Assembly (NCBI GenBank): GCA_022376925.1 | Contig: JAIOJX010000005.1 | Coordinates: forward strand, 162,257,001-162,321,000 | Direction of reading: 5' to 3' | DNA length: 64,000 bases | Source: Tragulus kanchil | Taxonomy: Eukaryota; Chordata; Mammalia; Artiodactyla; Tragulidae | The notes under the pieces: model-generated | What the model was told of the DNA's origin: nothing | Seen by the model: only the letters and a program-made list of their open reading frames with translations | Database searches by the model: none | Shown: positions 48,413 through 60,720 of the stretch, piece after piece | Position numbering within the stretch: the first letter of the stretch is position 1 | Layout of the letters: each line of letters begins with the position of its first letter | Translations under genes and position numbers: made by a program

Positions 48413-50373
48413 CCCCCTCGGGGCAGGCTCAGTGTTACCTCAGCACACGGCCCAGGCCCTCCCCGAGGGGCCCATCTCTGCCACCCACGTAACTTCTCAC
48501 CAGCTCCACCTGGGCCTCCCTCTGGAGGTTGGGAGAGTATCAGCTCCATAGAGCGCCTTCCTCTTTACCAGCCCTGTGTCTCCCGCCGTCCTGCTGACCA
48601 AGACCCATTCTTCCTGCTGACTGGGATGTGTTCCAGAAGATTCACAGATTTCTCCTGTTTCATTACATTCTATTTCTACCAACCCACATGGCAGGCAAAA
48701 TGTTTCACCAACGTGGGTGCCCGCAGATGGAACTTTTTACAAGGTGTGTGTTTCTGCGCATTTTTCTTAACTTAACAAGGCCACCTTCTTTGTTTTGCTG
48801 GGACCGGATCTTAGCCTCTTGGTGACAGTCTGTGTCCCACCTCTGGGCTGCAGAGGGAAGCCGGTGGGGCTCGGACCTGGCAACCAGTGACTCCAGCGTG
48901 GCCAGCTCCTGCGGGTTAGTGAGATTAACAGTGGCCCTCTGCAGGTCAGGGGAGATATACAGAGCCCACCTCACAGGCAAGTGAGCAGGGCTCTGGGGAG
49001 GCAGAATCTGGGCTTAATTCCTCACTGACTCTGCCACTGGGTTTCTCCAGGCCTGGTTCATAGAGAGTGCCCTGTGTTGGTATAAGGAGATGGAGCTACA
49101 TGGAGAGAGAATGAAACCTGGGAGGAGAAGTGGCTCTGAAGCTCTTGTAGTCTTTCTCGCGGCCTGGGCCAAGCCTGGCCGGTGCTGGGCAGAGATGCAG
49201 GCATGGAGCCAGGGTCCTGTGAGAGATGAGTGCTCAGTCCCCAAAGCCCTGGTTGTGGGGTGCTGGGTCCCTCAAATGTTTCAAGGCAAAGGGTAAAGTG
49301 GGTTTTTTGATTGGACCCTGTGGGGCTGCTTCTGTATCCTGCCCTCTTTCCGGGGAAAGCCTCTGTGCTGTGAGGGACAGAGAGGAGCTGTCGAGGCAGC
49401 CCTGGTCACCGCATGGCACCAGCTCGGAGCAGCCACAGGAAAAGAGAATGGCAGCCCCTCCCAGTGCTTCCGCCGTGCAGAGCTAGCGGTGTGCACTCAC
49501 ACTGCTGATGGACACACATGCGGTGGCCAGGCGGCGCGGCGGGACCCCCCTCGGGGCAGGCTCAGTGTTACCTCAGCACACGGCCCAGGCCCTCCCCGAG
49601 GGGCCCATCTCTGCCACCCACGTAACTTCTCACCAGCTCCACCTGGGCCTCCCTCTGGAGGTTGGGAGAGTATCAGCTCCATAGAGCGCCTTCCTCTTTA
49701 CCAGCCCTGTGTCTCCCGCCGTCCTGCTGACCAAGACCCATTCTTCCTGCTGACTGGGATGTGTTCCAGAAGATTCACAGATTTCTCCTGTTTCATTACA
49801 TTCTATTTCTACCAACCCACATGGCAGGCAAAATGTTTCACCAACGTGGGTGCCCGCAGATGGAACTTTTTACAAGGTGTGTGTTTCTGCGCATTTTTCT
49901 TAACTTAACAAGGCCACCTTCTTTGTTTTGCTGGGACCGGATCTTAGCCTCTTGGTGACAGTCTGTGTCCCACCTCTGGGCTGCAGAGGGAAGCCGGTGG
50001 GGCTCGGACCTGGCAACCAGTGACTCCAGCGTGGCCAGCTCCTGCGGGTTAGTGAGATTAACAGTGGCCCTCTGCAGGTCAGGGGAGATATACAGAGCCC
50101 ACCTCACAGGCAAGTGAGCAGGGCTCTGGGGAGGCAGAATCTGGGCTTAATTCCTCACTGACTCTGCCACTGGGTTTCTCCAGGCCTGGTTCATAGAGAG
50201 TGCCCTGTGTTGGTATAAGGAGATGGAGCTACATGGAGAGAGAATGAAACCTGGGAGGAGAAGTGGCTCTGAAGCTCTTGTAGTCTTTCTCGCGGCCTGG
50301 GCCAAGCCTGGCCGGTGCTGGGCAGAGATGCAGGCATGGAGCCAGGGTCCTGTGAGAGATGAGTGCTCAGTCC
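48125..50373. repeat. Tandem duplication 14, unit 1133 bp, degraded junction
   Basis: Copy A is 48125-49240 and copy B is 49258-50373, both starting GGGTGCTGGGTCC. The 17 bases at 49241-49257 look like a degraded version of the sequence after copy B (both contain a CAAAG...TGG pattern). The first 290 or so bases also occur at 47044-47329, giving three copies. Confidence 0.96.
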
Positions 50374-51095
50374 ACATACACTCAAAGGCGTGGCTCTGTG
50401 CGTGGTCCCCAAGGGCCAGTCAGGGTATGGAATGGGGCCATCTCTCCACTGCAAAGAAAATGCCTATGGCTGAGACCCCAGAGCAACTGCCCCTCCCAGA
50501 AGGACAGAGGGATGGATGGCCCCATCTATCACCTGGGGAGCTTGGGTATGTCCCTCTGAGAGCCGTGTGGGTCTCAGACTAAGGGACACATTTAATAAGG
50601 TACAGAGAGTCCTAGCTGGGGGTGACATTAGCAATCTGAGAAAGTCCTGGGCTAAGGACACTCTACTTCTAGAAAATGTGCAGAAGGTTCTGCTGCTAAA
50701 GCCTGAAATAAAGCAGAGTGTGCAGCCATTGGTGGCAGGATCTGTCCCCACACCACTGCCTGGAGAGCCTGCCCAGTCACGTGCAGCCAGACTGAGTGCT
50801 GGACTGCTCCTCACCCAGGGTCCTGCCCCCAGGGCCTCTCCGGGCCTTCCCTTCTTGCTCTCATGAAAGGCCTTCCCAGGAGGACACGGGGCCATTTTCC
50901 ACAAGGTCTGAAGTCCAGGTAGCCTGCAGCTGCCCGCTAGGCTTCAGGGAGCAGCTCTTTTCCGTCACAGGAGCAGAACCATTTGGTTTTAAATCCCCGT
51001 AAAAGCAGCAATGCTCATTTCCTATATTGGGTCATATTTTCTAATTACCATCCCACAGGAGAACCTAGAGAGGAGCAGAGAGGAGTCGGCCCCGC
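50374..51095. other. Unassigned GC-rich sequence, no gene seen
   Basis: Overlapping frames of 116-146 codons occur on both strands between 50464 and 50904. They have no recognisable domain and arise from low stop density in GC-rich DNA. I do not support them as genes. Confidence 0.5.
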
Positions 51096-53268
51096 AGCCT
51101 TCATTTGTACATTTAAATAAAGTGTGATTAAAAAGCACACCCTGCACATTTGCCTGGAACACACCTTCCTTCGGTGAACGTTTCTGAGGAGCATCAAATG
51201 GAATCACTTGAAAAAATTATTAGTTCAGCGTGAAAGTAATTGCCACTTATTTTGTTTATAAGGTAAGCTCTGCTAGTGACATCAGATTAGACTTAACTGC
51301 ATCCTGTTTTGATGCTAACTAATATTTGCCCTAATACTAAGCATAAATAAGTAGGAATTTCTCCTGAGACACCAGAGATATTACATCTTTAATGGGACCT
51401 AATAGGCAGAGGCAAGCCAATTGCCCTGCTGTGGGATCATAATTATGCGCGCTCTTGTTCCCCCTTTTAAATTTCACGAACAGAGAGGAGCGCTCGAAGC
51501 CATTAGGCTCTTTCTCCAGAAATGCGGAGTAAAAATAAAACGGCCATGTGCAAACTCCACGTCATCCACTCCGGAAGCTGATGGCATTCTGCATGACCCC
51601 GCAAATGCACTGCCTCTCCCAAAGCTTCTGGGTAAGTGGCAGATGCCCGCAGTGGCTGGTAGGAGGCTGGGCACTTGAAAAGGGCCACATCCACACTGAG
51701 GCCAGAAGCCTGATCATCAGGCGTCCTCTGCCTCCAAGATGGGTTGCTATGGCCCCCTTGAATGTCTCTGGCTTTGGTCCTTGGTCTCTGCGGGGAACAC
51801 ATCCCCTGGCTCTGTCTGGGAATTGAACTGTTGCTTTTTTCTCTAAAGATGTTTGGTGATGAGCATTCAGAGCCCTATTTTGAAGGACCTATAGGCCACC
51901 TGGACAAATAGACAATGTCCTGCCTAAGAGTTTACTCAGGCCACCAGCCCAGAGCCTGTGCCTCCACCCTACCCCATCAAGCTGCTAAGAATCTGGGGCC
52001 CTGAGACAAGAAACACAGTGACCTCTTTGAGAAAAGGGCTAGGAGATCACTCAATGCTGGAGGCAGAAGACAGGCTAGAGATTGTAGAAGGAAAACCTTG
52101 GGGCCCAGACAGCTGAGGAACTCAGCTACCCCAGCTTGAAGTAATGGGAGAAGAAGCAGTGTGACCACAGGACTGGAAGTTGGGAGCCTTCATTTGTACA
52201 TTTAAATAAAGTGTGATTAAAAGCACACCCTGCACATTTGCCTGGAACACACCTTCCTTGGGTGAACGTTTCTGAGGAGCATCAAATGGAATCACTTGAA
52301 AAAATTATTAGTTCAGCGTGAAAGTAATTGCCACTTATTTTGTTTATAAGGTAAGCTCTGCTAGTGACATCAGATTAGACTTAACTGCATCCTGTTTTGA
52401 TGCTAACTAATATTTGCCCTAATACTAAGCATAAATAAGTAGGAATTTCTCCTGAGACACCAGAGATATTACATCTTTAATGGGACCTAATAGGCAGAGG
52501 CAAGCCAATTGCCCTGCTGTGGGATCATAATTATGCGCGCTCTTGTTCCCCCTTTTAAATTTCACGAACAGAGAGGAGCGCTCGAAGCCATTAGGCTCTT
52601 TCTCCAGAAATGCGGAGTAAAAATAAAACGGCCATGTGCAAACTCCACGTCATCCACTCCGGAAGCTGATGGCATTCTGCATGACCCGCAAATGCACTGC
52701 CTCTCCAAAGCTTCTGGGTAAGTGGCAGATGCCCGCAGTGGCTGGTAGGAGGCTGGGCACTTGAAAAGGGCCACATCCACACTGAGGCCAGAAGCCTGAT
52801 CATCAGGCGTCCTCTGCCTCCAAGATGGGTTGCTATGGCCCCCTTGAATGTCTCTGGCTTTGGTCCTTGGTCTCTGCGGGGAACACATCCCCTGGCTCTG
52901 TCTGGGAATTGAACTGTTGCTTTTTTCTCTAAAGATGTTTGGTGATGAGCATTCAGAGCCCTATTTTGAAGGACCTATAGGCCACCTGGACAAATAGACA
53001 ATGTCCTGCCTAAGAGTTTACTCAGGCCACCAGCCCAGAGCCTGTGCCTCCACCCTACCCCATCAAGCTGCTAAGAATCTGGGGCCCTGAGACAAGAAAC
53101 ACAGTGACCTCTTTGAGAAAAGGGCTAGGAGATCACTCAATGCTGGAGGCAGAAGACAGGCTAGAGATTGTAGAAGGAAAACCTTGGGGCCCAGACAGCT
53201 GAGGAACTCAGCTACCCCAGCTTGAAGTAATGGGAGAAGAAGCAGTGTGACCACAGGACTGGAAGTTG
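51096..53268. repeat. Tandem duplication 15, unit 1089 bp
   Basis: Copy A is 51096-52182, two filler bases follow, and copy B is 52185-53268. Both start AGCCTTCATTTGTAC. Differences are one A in an A-run, one C/G substitution (CTTCGG versus CTTGGG) and two single-C losses in C-runs of copy B. The unit contains the AT-rich, transposon-free block noted as a possible regulatory element. Confidence 0.97.
51180..51600. promoter_or_regulatory. Candidate conserved non-coding element (copy A)
   Basis: A transposon-free AT-rich block holding homeodomain-type cores: AGTAATTGCC at 51236, the palindrome CATAATTATG at 51438-51447, and TTATTAGTTCAGCG. Retained CpGs (ATGCGCGC, GAGCGCTCGAAGCC) follow. The texture resembles developmental enhancers, but this is inference with no alignment. 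The duplicate is at about 52269-52688. Confidence 0.3.
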
Positions 53269-53938
53269 CAGGGACAAGGCAGACCCTGTGCTGGGGCAGG
53301 AGGGACCGGGGCCAGGCAGCCAGGCTCCAGGGCTCTTTGCCTTTCAGAGCCTGCCCTGTGGGAAGGGGAGTGGGGCCAAGGGAAGAGAGTAGGGGTGAGG
53401 CTGGCATCTGTTCCTTTCTCCCTGTTGTTAGCATCCTGGACCCTCTGTGGGTCAGCATGGAAGTGGTTCTCAGTGGGGCAGTTATGACAACCACTGGGTG
53501 TATCCCAAACCCGGTCAGAGAAAATGACCTCTTCCTATCTTGCCCACTTCAGCTCCCCAAATGATCTCAAGTAGACCCTCTTGTGTTTGGCTCTCTTGTG
53601 CCCAAGCAATTCTTTAGGCTGAGAGAGCCCATCTCCAGCCATGGCCTGGATGGTTGGGAGCCTGCCAGCCCCTCCCTGGTCTCTCATCTCTCTGGCCCTC
53701 CATCAAACTAATGGCTTTGGTTAATAACTCTGTCTGCACCTGTCATGGAGGTACTCAATAAGCAGCAGCTATTCCTTTATTATTATTTTATAATAGGTAT
53801 GGAAGAAATGCATGGGGCATAGATAATACATGATGAGAGAGCGCAGAGGGGAGACTGATTACTGAGAGCGGATCACAGGAGAGCCCAGGAGAGCAGGCAG
53901 GAGGGGAGAGCATTCCAGGCCAGCCATGGGGAAGCAAA

Positions 53939-56210
53939 CCATAGGTTTGAGAAATGCCATGTGGACTCCTTGGCTCTAGTGAGAGATTCTTGTTCACAGG
54001 CTGGAGGAGAGGAGTTTGTGGAGGAAGAGGATGGGGAGAAAACAAAGCTCAAAGGTCAGAGTCAGACTCAAGAGAGGACCACAAATGCTAGGCTAAGCTA
54101 TTTAGATGTTGTTCCACCCCCAATCAGGGGCCGCTGAGAATATTTACCCCTGGAGGGGAGAGAGATGGGCCATGGGATTGGGAAGGCCAGTCTGTAATCC
54201 TATGCAACACGGATAAGAGAGAAGAGGGCAGGGCTGGGGTGAGGATCTGGGGGCAGCACTGAGGAAAGAGGGACTTCAGGCCTAAGGGCTTGTCTGTCTG
54301 TGGGGAGGAAGGGAGAAGAAGAAAACAAGCTGAGAATCCAGGGTTTTGCTTCTGAGAAAAAGCCAGACATGTTTATATTAAGAGACATAGTTTCCAGATG
54401 GCCTCACACTACAGGAGCCCATTGGGTCCTTGGGAGACACCACCGTCCCTGGGCTGGCGCCCACTCCAATGAGAGCTGCCTGACCAGACAGAGCCATCGT
54501 GCCTCAGTGAGAGCTATCCCTCCAGGGACCTTTCTAGACAAGTTACTGCTGCCACTGAGCAAGGTTCTGTCCTTCTATAATTTTTGGAAATTAAAAAATA
54601 CCCAAAAATACAATGGGGAAAAAAGCAATGACCTGTATTTCAATTAAACATTGTGCCTACTTTGGTATACTTCCTCTCTATCTTTTTCTGAGCTTATACA
54701 CTTTAAAAAATATCGCACAAGTGGTATGTTCTTTTTTAAAAACAGTGTTAGAACATGTCAGCTTAATATAAGGTCCTTTAACCTCCCCTTGACCTAGTGG
54801 CTACCTCTATTAAGTGGCTCATTTCACCTTCAACTCATGTTTTACAGTTTTATGTACATAGGTACATATCCATCCATAAAAATAAATGACATCATTTGGT
54901 ATATTTCTATTTTCATAACTGTAATAAAAATGAATTTTTCTATACCTCATTTCGCTCAACATTAAGTTTTTGAAATTTATCCCTGTTGATTCCGATAGCT
55001 CATATGCCCTTTGCCTGCTGTACCTTGTTTTTTCCTGTTTGCATGGGTTGTCTTTAACTTATTCCTTCCTTTTTTCATTCACCATAGGTTTGAGTGCCAT
55101 GTGGACTCCTGGGCTCTAGTGAGAGATTCTTGTTCACAGGCTGGAGGAGAGGAGTTTGTGGAGGAAGAGGATGGGGAGAAAACAAAGCTCAAAGGTCAGA
55201 GTCAGACTCAAGAGAGGACCACAAATGCTAGGCTAAGCTATTTAGATGTTGTTCCACCCCCAATCAGGGGCCGCTGAGAATATTTACCCCTGGAGGGGAG
55301 AGAGATGGGCCATGGGATTGGGAAGGCCAGTCTGTAATCCTATGCAACACGGATAAGAGAGAAGAGGGCAGGGCTGGGGTGAGGATCTGGGGGCAGCACT
55401 GAGGAAAGAGGGACTTCAGGCCTAAGGGCTTGTCTGTCTGTGGGGAGGAAGGGAGAAGAAGAAAACAAGCTGAGAATCCAGGGTTTTGCTTCTGAGAAAA
55501 AGCCAGACATGTTTATATTAAGAGACATAGTTTCCAGATGGCCTCACACTACAGGAGCCCATTGGGTCCTTGGGAGACACCACCGTCCCTGGGCTGGCGC
55601 CCACTCCAATGAGAGCTGCCTGACCAGACAGAGCCATCGTGCCTCAGTGAGAGCTATCCCTCCAGGGACCTTTCTAGACAAGTTACTGCTGCCACTGAGC
55701 AAGGTTCTGTCCTTCTATAATTTTTGGAAATTAAAAAATACCCAAAAATACAATGGGGAAAAAAGCAATGACCTGTATTTCAATTAAACATTGTGCCTAC
55801 TTTGGTATACTTCCTCTCTATCTTTTTCTGAGCTTATACACTTTAAAAAATATCGCACAAGTGGTATGTTCTTTTTTAAAAACAGTGTTAGAACATGTCA
55901 GCTTAATATAAGGTCCTTTAACCTCCCCTTGACCTAGTGGCTACCTCTATTAAGTGGCTCATTTCACCTTCAACTCATGTTTTACAGTTTTATGTACATA
56001 GGTACATATCCATCCATAAAAATAAATGACATCATTTGGTATATTTCTATTTTCATAACTGTAATAAAAATGAATTTTTCTATACCTCATTTCGCTCAAC
56101 ATTAAGTTTTTGAAATTTATCCCTGTTGATTCCGATAGCTCATATGCCCTTTGCCTGCTGTACCTTGTTTTTTCCTGTTTGCATGGGTTGTCTTTAACTT
56201 ATTCCTTCCT
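53939..56210. repeat. Tandem duplication 16, unit about 1.14 kb, with filler
   Basis: Copy A is 53939-55070, filler is 55071-55081, and copy B is 55082-56210. The first bases differ (TTTGAGAAATGCC versus TTTGAGTGCC, and CCTTGG versus CCTGGG). The remainder appears identical. The right half includes a likely antisense old L1 fragment that continues beyond copy B. Confidence 0.96.
54860..55070 (-). mobile_element. Possible antisense old L1 fragment (copy A, cut)
   Basis: TTTCGCTCAACATTAAG, TTGAAATTTATCCCTGTTG and similar motifs resemble the complement of an old L1 3-prime region. It ends at the edge of duplication 16. Confidence 0.45.
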
Positions 56211-56330
56211 CCATTCATATTTAAGTTGTAATACCTTCTTATTACTGCAAACATTGCTATAATGAAATTCCTGGTACATGTCTCCTGGCTTCTATGTTGA
56301 AAGTGGACCACCAAAACACTTCCATCTTAA
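56000..56330 (-). mobile_element. Possible antisense old L1 fragment (copy B)
   Basis: Same start as copy A. It continues past the duplicated unit into TATTACTGCAAACATTGC and CTGGTACATGTCTCCTGG, which strengthens the L1 3-prime reading. Confidence 0.55.
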
Positions 56331-57382
56331 GGTTACAAAAGTTAGAAAGATCATTATTTCACTGGGGCTAATACCAGCGTAGAATTTTTGAGTGACAGGG
56401 TGTGTGCATTCCAATTCCCTTCTTTACTATGAAGGTATTTAACTGGTCACACACATTCCCAAAATAAACCCGTCAGCCTTTGGAAACTTCAGTGTGCTCT
56501 CAAGAGGCATGGTAACGAGGCTATCTGGGAAGCTAGATTAAAAATCCTTCTCTGGCTAATGCCATTTGGTCTCAGCTTACTACTGATACTGATATGAACT
56601 TTCATTCTTATGTATTTATATTTGTAATTACAAGTATATTATAGCATTACATAAAGTGTGGGAGCAGATAAAACACCAGGGAATTAGAAAATCATAGTTT
56701 TGCCATCTCAAGTCAACGAATCTAGAGTATATTCATCAATGGCGGAAGATCCACTGGGGAAAGGTTGACAGGGACTTTGTAATAAGAGAAACTGGATTGC
56801 CTGTCAGTGGACATTGGTCAGTAATCACTCAGAGTGGTTCCACTAGATCCAATGCTCCTTATGATATGATACAGTAGAAAGAACAGAATACCATCTGCAA
56901 GGATCCCTTTCAAAACAAAACTGAACCTGACATGACCAAGTAACTGGGTCTGTCAGCTAAAGGAACTCTGGCACATTTAATGACACTTGTAAGATAAAAT
57001 CAGCCAAACTCAAAATGTGAAGGATTCACAGGACAGATGTTCAATCCTTACAAAAATAAATGGCATGAAAGGGGTGCTATTAGAGCTACTAAATATCTTG
57101 AAGAGACTTATCACCAATAAAAAGTGCAGTGTTTGCTTGGATCAAACAAATGAATTGTAAGAAGCTTTACAGAAAACTAAGGGAAATTGACGCACACAGG
57201 GTAACAGATAGTGTTAAATCATTGTTGGTAATGAAGATGACGGTAATGACTAAATCCAAAATTTTCCACGTAACTTCCAGAAGGAAGGAAGGTAAGAAGG
57301 ATAAAACTACACAAAACTCATAATCTCCACATAACTAGAGAACAGAAAGTGTTCAGACTTCAAATTATTGTGCTGGACAAAT
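56331..57382. other. Unassigned AT-rich sequence, no gene seen
   Basis: No gene found. Part of it (56740-57370) could be an ancient repeat, but I cannot name it. Confidence 0.45.
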
Positions 57383-59570
57383 AAATGAATATATTGTGGA
57401 TAATGAGAGCTATATCTATTATTAAAGGAAGGTGTTACAAACACGGGAAGCAAATCTGTGGTGTTGGGCTCGAATTAGCGGCATCAGCATAAATTTATGT
57501 AAATGTTGTATATGCTTCGTGTGTGTGTGTACAACAGCTAGAAGACACATGGGCATAAATGTGTGGGGTATATTGTCGGTGCAGGTGTGTGTACACAGAT
57601 ATATTTCCTAGCATAGTATACTGGGAGAGCCAAGAAGCAATGGTACATTCAAAACCCTGAACTCACTTAGCACCCAGCTCTTGGTTTCTAAACACTATCT
57701 CTAATAAACAAGGCCAGTTCTCCTTGTTAAAATGTCTGATTTCACAACAGGAGTACAGAAAGTATAAGATGAAACTGGAATATCTTTTTGTGCTGGAAAG
57801 TTAGAAAGGCTTAATATATTACTGCGACATGTTAAAATGACACAGATTTCAGCATGAAGGGTTTTCAGTGGCCAAATATAGGACAATTAGGACATCAAAA
57901 TAAATCATGGTATAATGGAAAATAACTTGAGTAAATTAAGAATCTATGAGTTCATGCTGATGTCAAGCAACTAACCAATTAATAGTAAGAAAAAATTCTT
58001 TCTTGCAAAAGAAAGCCAACTAACAAATGTAGAAGAAATATGAAAGTTAGCTTGACCTGGCAAACACTGCACAGGTCAGATGCCCATAACTGTATGTTAA
58101 TCACTGGGCTCCAGTATGCATGAGAATGTCTTTGTCTTTAGGAAATACAATCTGTGGTTTTTAGGGATAAAAGAGCACTGTGTCTGCAGTTTATCCTCAC
58201 ATGGTACTATAGAGTGAATATTTGTGTCCCCCAAATGCATATATTGAAATCTCATTCCCAATGAGATGATATTTCAAGGTGAGGCCTTTAGAGGTGATTG
58301 TGAGAGTGAAGCCTTCATGACTGTTATTATATCAGAGACCCCATAAAGTTCTCTTGCCTCTTCCACCATATGAGGACACAGCGAGAACCTGTCCTCCTAG
58401 GAAAAAGGAAGTGGGCTTACCAGAAACTGAACTTGCCAGTATGTTGTTCTTAGACGCTCCATGTTTTGTATGAGGACACAAGAAACAAATGAATATATTG
58501 TGGATAATGAGAGCTATATCTATTATTAAAGGAAGGTGTTACAAACACGGGAAGCAAATCTGTGGTGTTGGGCTCGAATTAGCGGCATCAGCATAAATTT
58601 ATGTAAATGTTGTATATGCTTCGTGTGTGTGTGTACAACAGCTAGAAGACACATGGGCATAAATGTGTGGGGTATATTGTCGGTGCAGGTGTGTGTACAC
58701 AGATATATTTCCTAGCATAGTATACTGGGAGAGCCAAGAAGCAATGGTACATTCAAAACCCTGAACTCACTTAGCACCCAGCTCTTGGTTTCTAAACACT
58801 ATCTCTAATAAACAAGGCCAGTTCTCCTTGTTAAAATGTCTGATTTCACAACAGGAGTACAGAAAGTATAAGATGAAACTGGAATATCTTTTTGTGCTGG
58901 AAAGTTAGAAAGGCTTAATATATTACTGCGACATGTTAAAATGACACAGATTTCAGCATGAAGGGTTTTCAGTGGCCAAATATAGGACAATTAGGACATC
59001 AAAATAAATCATGGTATAATGGAAAATAACTTGAGTAAATTAAGAATCTATGAGTTCATGCTGATGTCAAGCAACTAACCAATTAATAGTAAGAAAAAAT
59101 TCTTTCTTGCAAAAGAAAGCCAACTAACAAATGTAGAAGAAATATGAAAGTTAGCTTGACCTGGCAAACACTGCACAGGTCAGATGCCCATAACTGTATG
59201 TTAATCACTGGGCTCCAGTATGCATGAGAATGTCTTTGTCTTTAGGAAATACAATCTGTGGTTTTTAGGGATAAAAGAGCACTGTGTCTGCAGTTTATCC
59301 TCACATGGTACTATAGAGTGAATATTTGTGTCCCCCAAATGCATATATTGAAATCTCATTCCCAATGAGATGATATTTCAAGGTGAGGCCTTTAGAGGTG
59401 ATTGTGAGAGTGAAGCCTTCATGACTGTTATTATATCAGAGACCCCATAAAGTTCTCTTGCCTCTTCCACCATATGAGGACACAGCGAGAACCTGTCCTC
59501 CTAGGAAAAAGGAAGTGGGCTTTTACCAGAAACTGAACTTGCCAGTATGTTGTTCTTAGACGCTCCATGT
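57383..59570. repeat. Tandem duplication 17, unit 1104 bp, with filler
   Basis: Copy A is 57383-58464, filler is 58465-58486, and copy B is 58487-59570. Copy B has two additional T (GGGCTTTTACC versus GGGCTTACC). Both carry an MLT1-like LTR, which is cut off in copy A and continues to its end after copy B. Confidence 0.96.
58206..58464 (+). mobile_element. MLT1-like MaLR LTR (copy A, cut)
   Basis: GAATATTTGTGTCCCCC, AAATGCATATATTGAAATC, AAGGTGAGGCCTTTAGAGG, CTTCCACCATATGAGGACAC and AGCGAGAACCTGTCC follow the MLT1 order. It ends at the junction of duplication 17. Non-coding. Confidence 0.85.
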
Positions 59571-59607
59571 GTAATTTTAGTTATAGCAGCTGAAACAGAC
59601 TAAGACA
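59310..59607 (+). mobile_element. MLT1-like MaLR LTR (copy B, reaches 3-prime end)
   Basis: Same element as copy A. It continues through TTATAGCAGCTGAAACAG to the family-typical ACTAAGACA end. The block before that end is shortened relative to the consensus as I recall it. Non-coding old LTR. Confidence 0.88.
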
Positions 59608-59970
59608 AATGGTTTTTAAACAAAGAATACTGTGTGTGTGATTACTGGGAGGAAAAGATGAACAGAAAAAAAAGAGGTACGTCATTAACATTTGGAGCTT
59701 CTAGAAGAGTATTCAGATATTCCATTGTTCTTCCAACTTTAAGTCAAATTTTTAAAAAAGTCACACAGAAATGATTTACATTGCTGGTTGTGACGATGGT
59801 GTGTGGGTTATGCATTTTTTAAATTATTGTTTATTGAGGCTTTTTAAAGTTTATGATGAAGCAACCACTTCAAAAGGTTACTAATTGTGAAACCTAGGTG
59901 AAGGGTTTATGAGAGTTTTTTCCCCTTATCTCCTGCTGAGTTTGTTTGACATTTTTTATAATGAGAAACT

Positions 59971-60294
59971 TTTTTTTTTTTTTAATTATTTACTTATTTT
60001 GGGGGGGATGGGGTAGGGAGGGAGGGGCGTGGGCAGGCCACTTCCATTGGTCTTTCATTTATCTGTTTTCATCCATTTTTGTTCTTTGGCCCGCGTGGGC
60101 CTCCCATTGCAGTGGCCTCTGTTGTCGCCAAGCACCGGCTCTGGAGCACATGCGCTCCAGAGCTCCGGCTCGGTTATTGGACACATCGGTCCAACTGCTC
60201 CACGGCACGTGAGATCTTCCCAGGCAAGGGATCGAACCGGCACCCCTTGCACTGCAAGGTGGTGTCCTTACCCAATGGACCACCAGGGAAGCCC
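59971..60294 (-). mobile_element. Extended CHR-type SINE, antisense
   Basis: A T-run (59971-59983) is followed by a G-rich segment (GGGGGGGATGGGGTAGGGAG), CCATTGGTCTTTCATTTATC, TTTGTTCTTTGGCCC and finally CCACCAGGGAAGCCC. Flanks GAGAAACT and GAAAAACT may be a degenerate target-site duplication. Same subfamily as 34143-34479. Confidence 0.93.
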
Positions 60295-60559
60295 GAAAAA
60301 CTCTTTTTAAAAAAGTTATTCTTAATTCCATGTTATTCCAAATCTGGAAAGAAACACTTTGTGTATTTTCTCTAGACTTTGGAATGATGTGTTTGTTTTG
60401 TTTTATAGACCATCTAAATTCTGCCCATTTTACTTTCCATGTTGTCTAAGTTTTCATAATTGACCCTTGAATGACGACATATTAGTGCATCAGATAATAC
60501 ACTAACTCATTTCACTAATGTCGAACTTCTATTGATAGTTTGCTCATATAGTACATTCA

Positions 60560-60720
60560 AATATATAAGGTTTTTCCTATTTGAGATCTTTCCTTGAGAA
60601 AGATTTCTAGAAATGAAATTTCTGAATCATAAATGTGAATCTTGAAAACTTTTGCCAGAGTGCCATACAAAAAGGAGAACCAATGTGCACCGTATGAGAC
60701 TAACCACCAGGAGCTAGCAT
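60560..60720 (-). mobile_element. Possible antisense old L1 fragment
   Basis: TTCTAGAAATGAAATTTCTG and TTTGCCAGAGTGCC...ACCAATGTGCACC resemble the complement of the L1 3-prime region. Weak. Confidence 0.4.

Noticed and set aside
48395..48480. CpG-island promoter
   Set aside because: The GC-rich stretch is under 100 bp, has no adjoining gene, and is duplicated by duplication 14. It is too small to support a promoter call.
48356..48775. 139-codon frame repeated at 49489-49908
   Set aside because: The repetition comes from duplication 14. The frame has competing frames on the other strand and no domain.
1361..59570. CRISPR array or satellite-like array
   Set aside because: Each 1.1 kb unit is unrelated to the others and is present only as a pair (or chained triplicate). 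There is no short repeat-spacer structure and no common unit.
1361..59570. Transposon-mediated origin of the duplications
   Set aside because: Unit edges do not coincide with element ends and no element is shared at the edges. Several transposons are simply cut at the boundaries.
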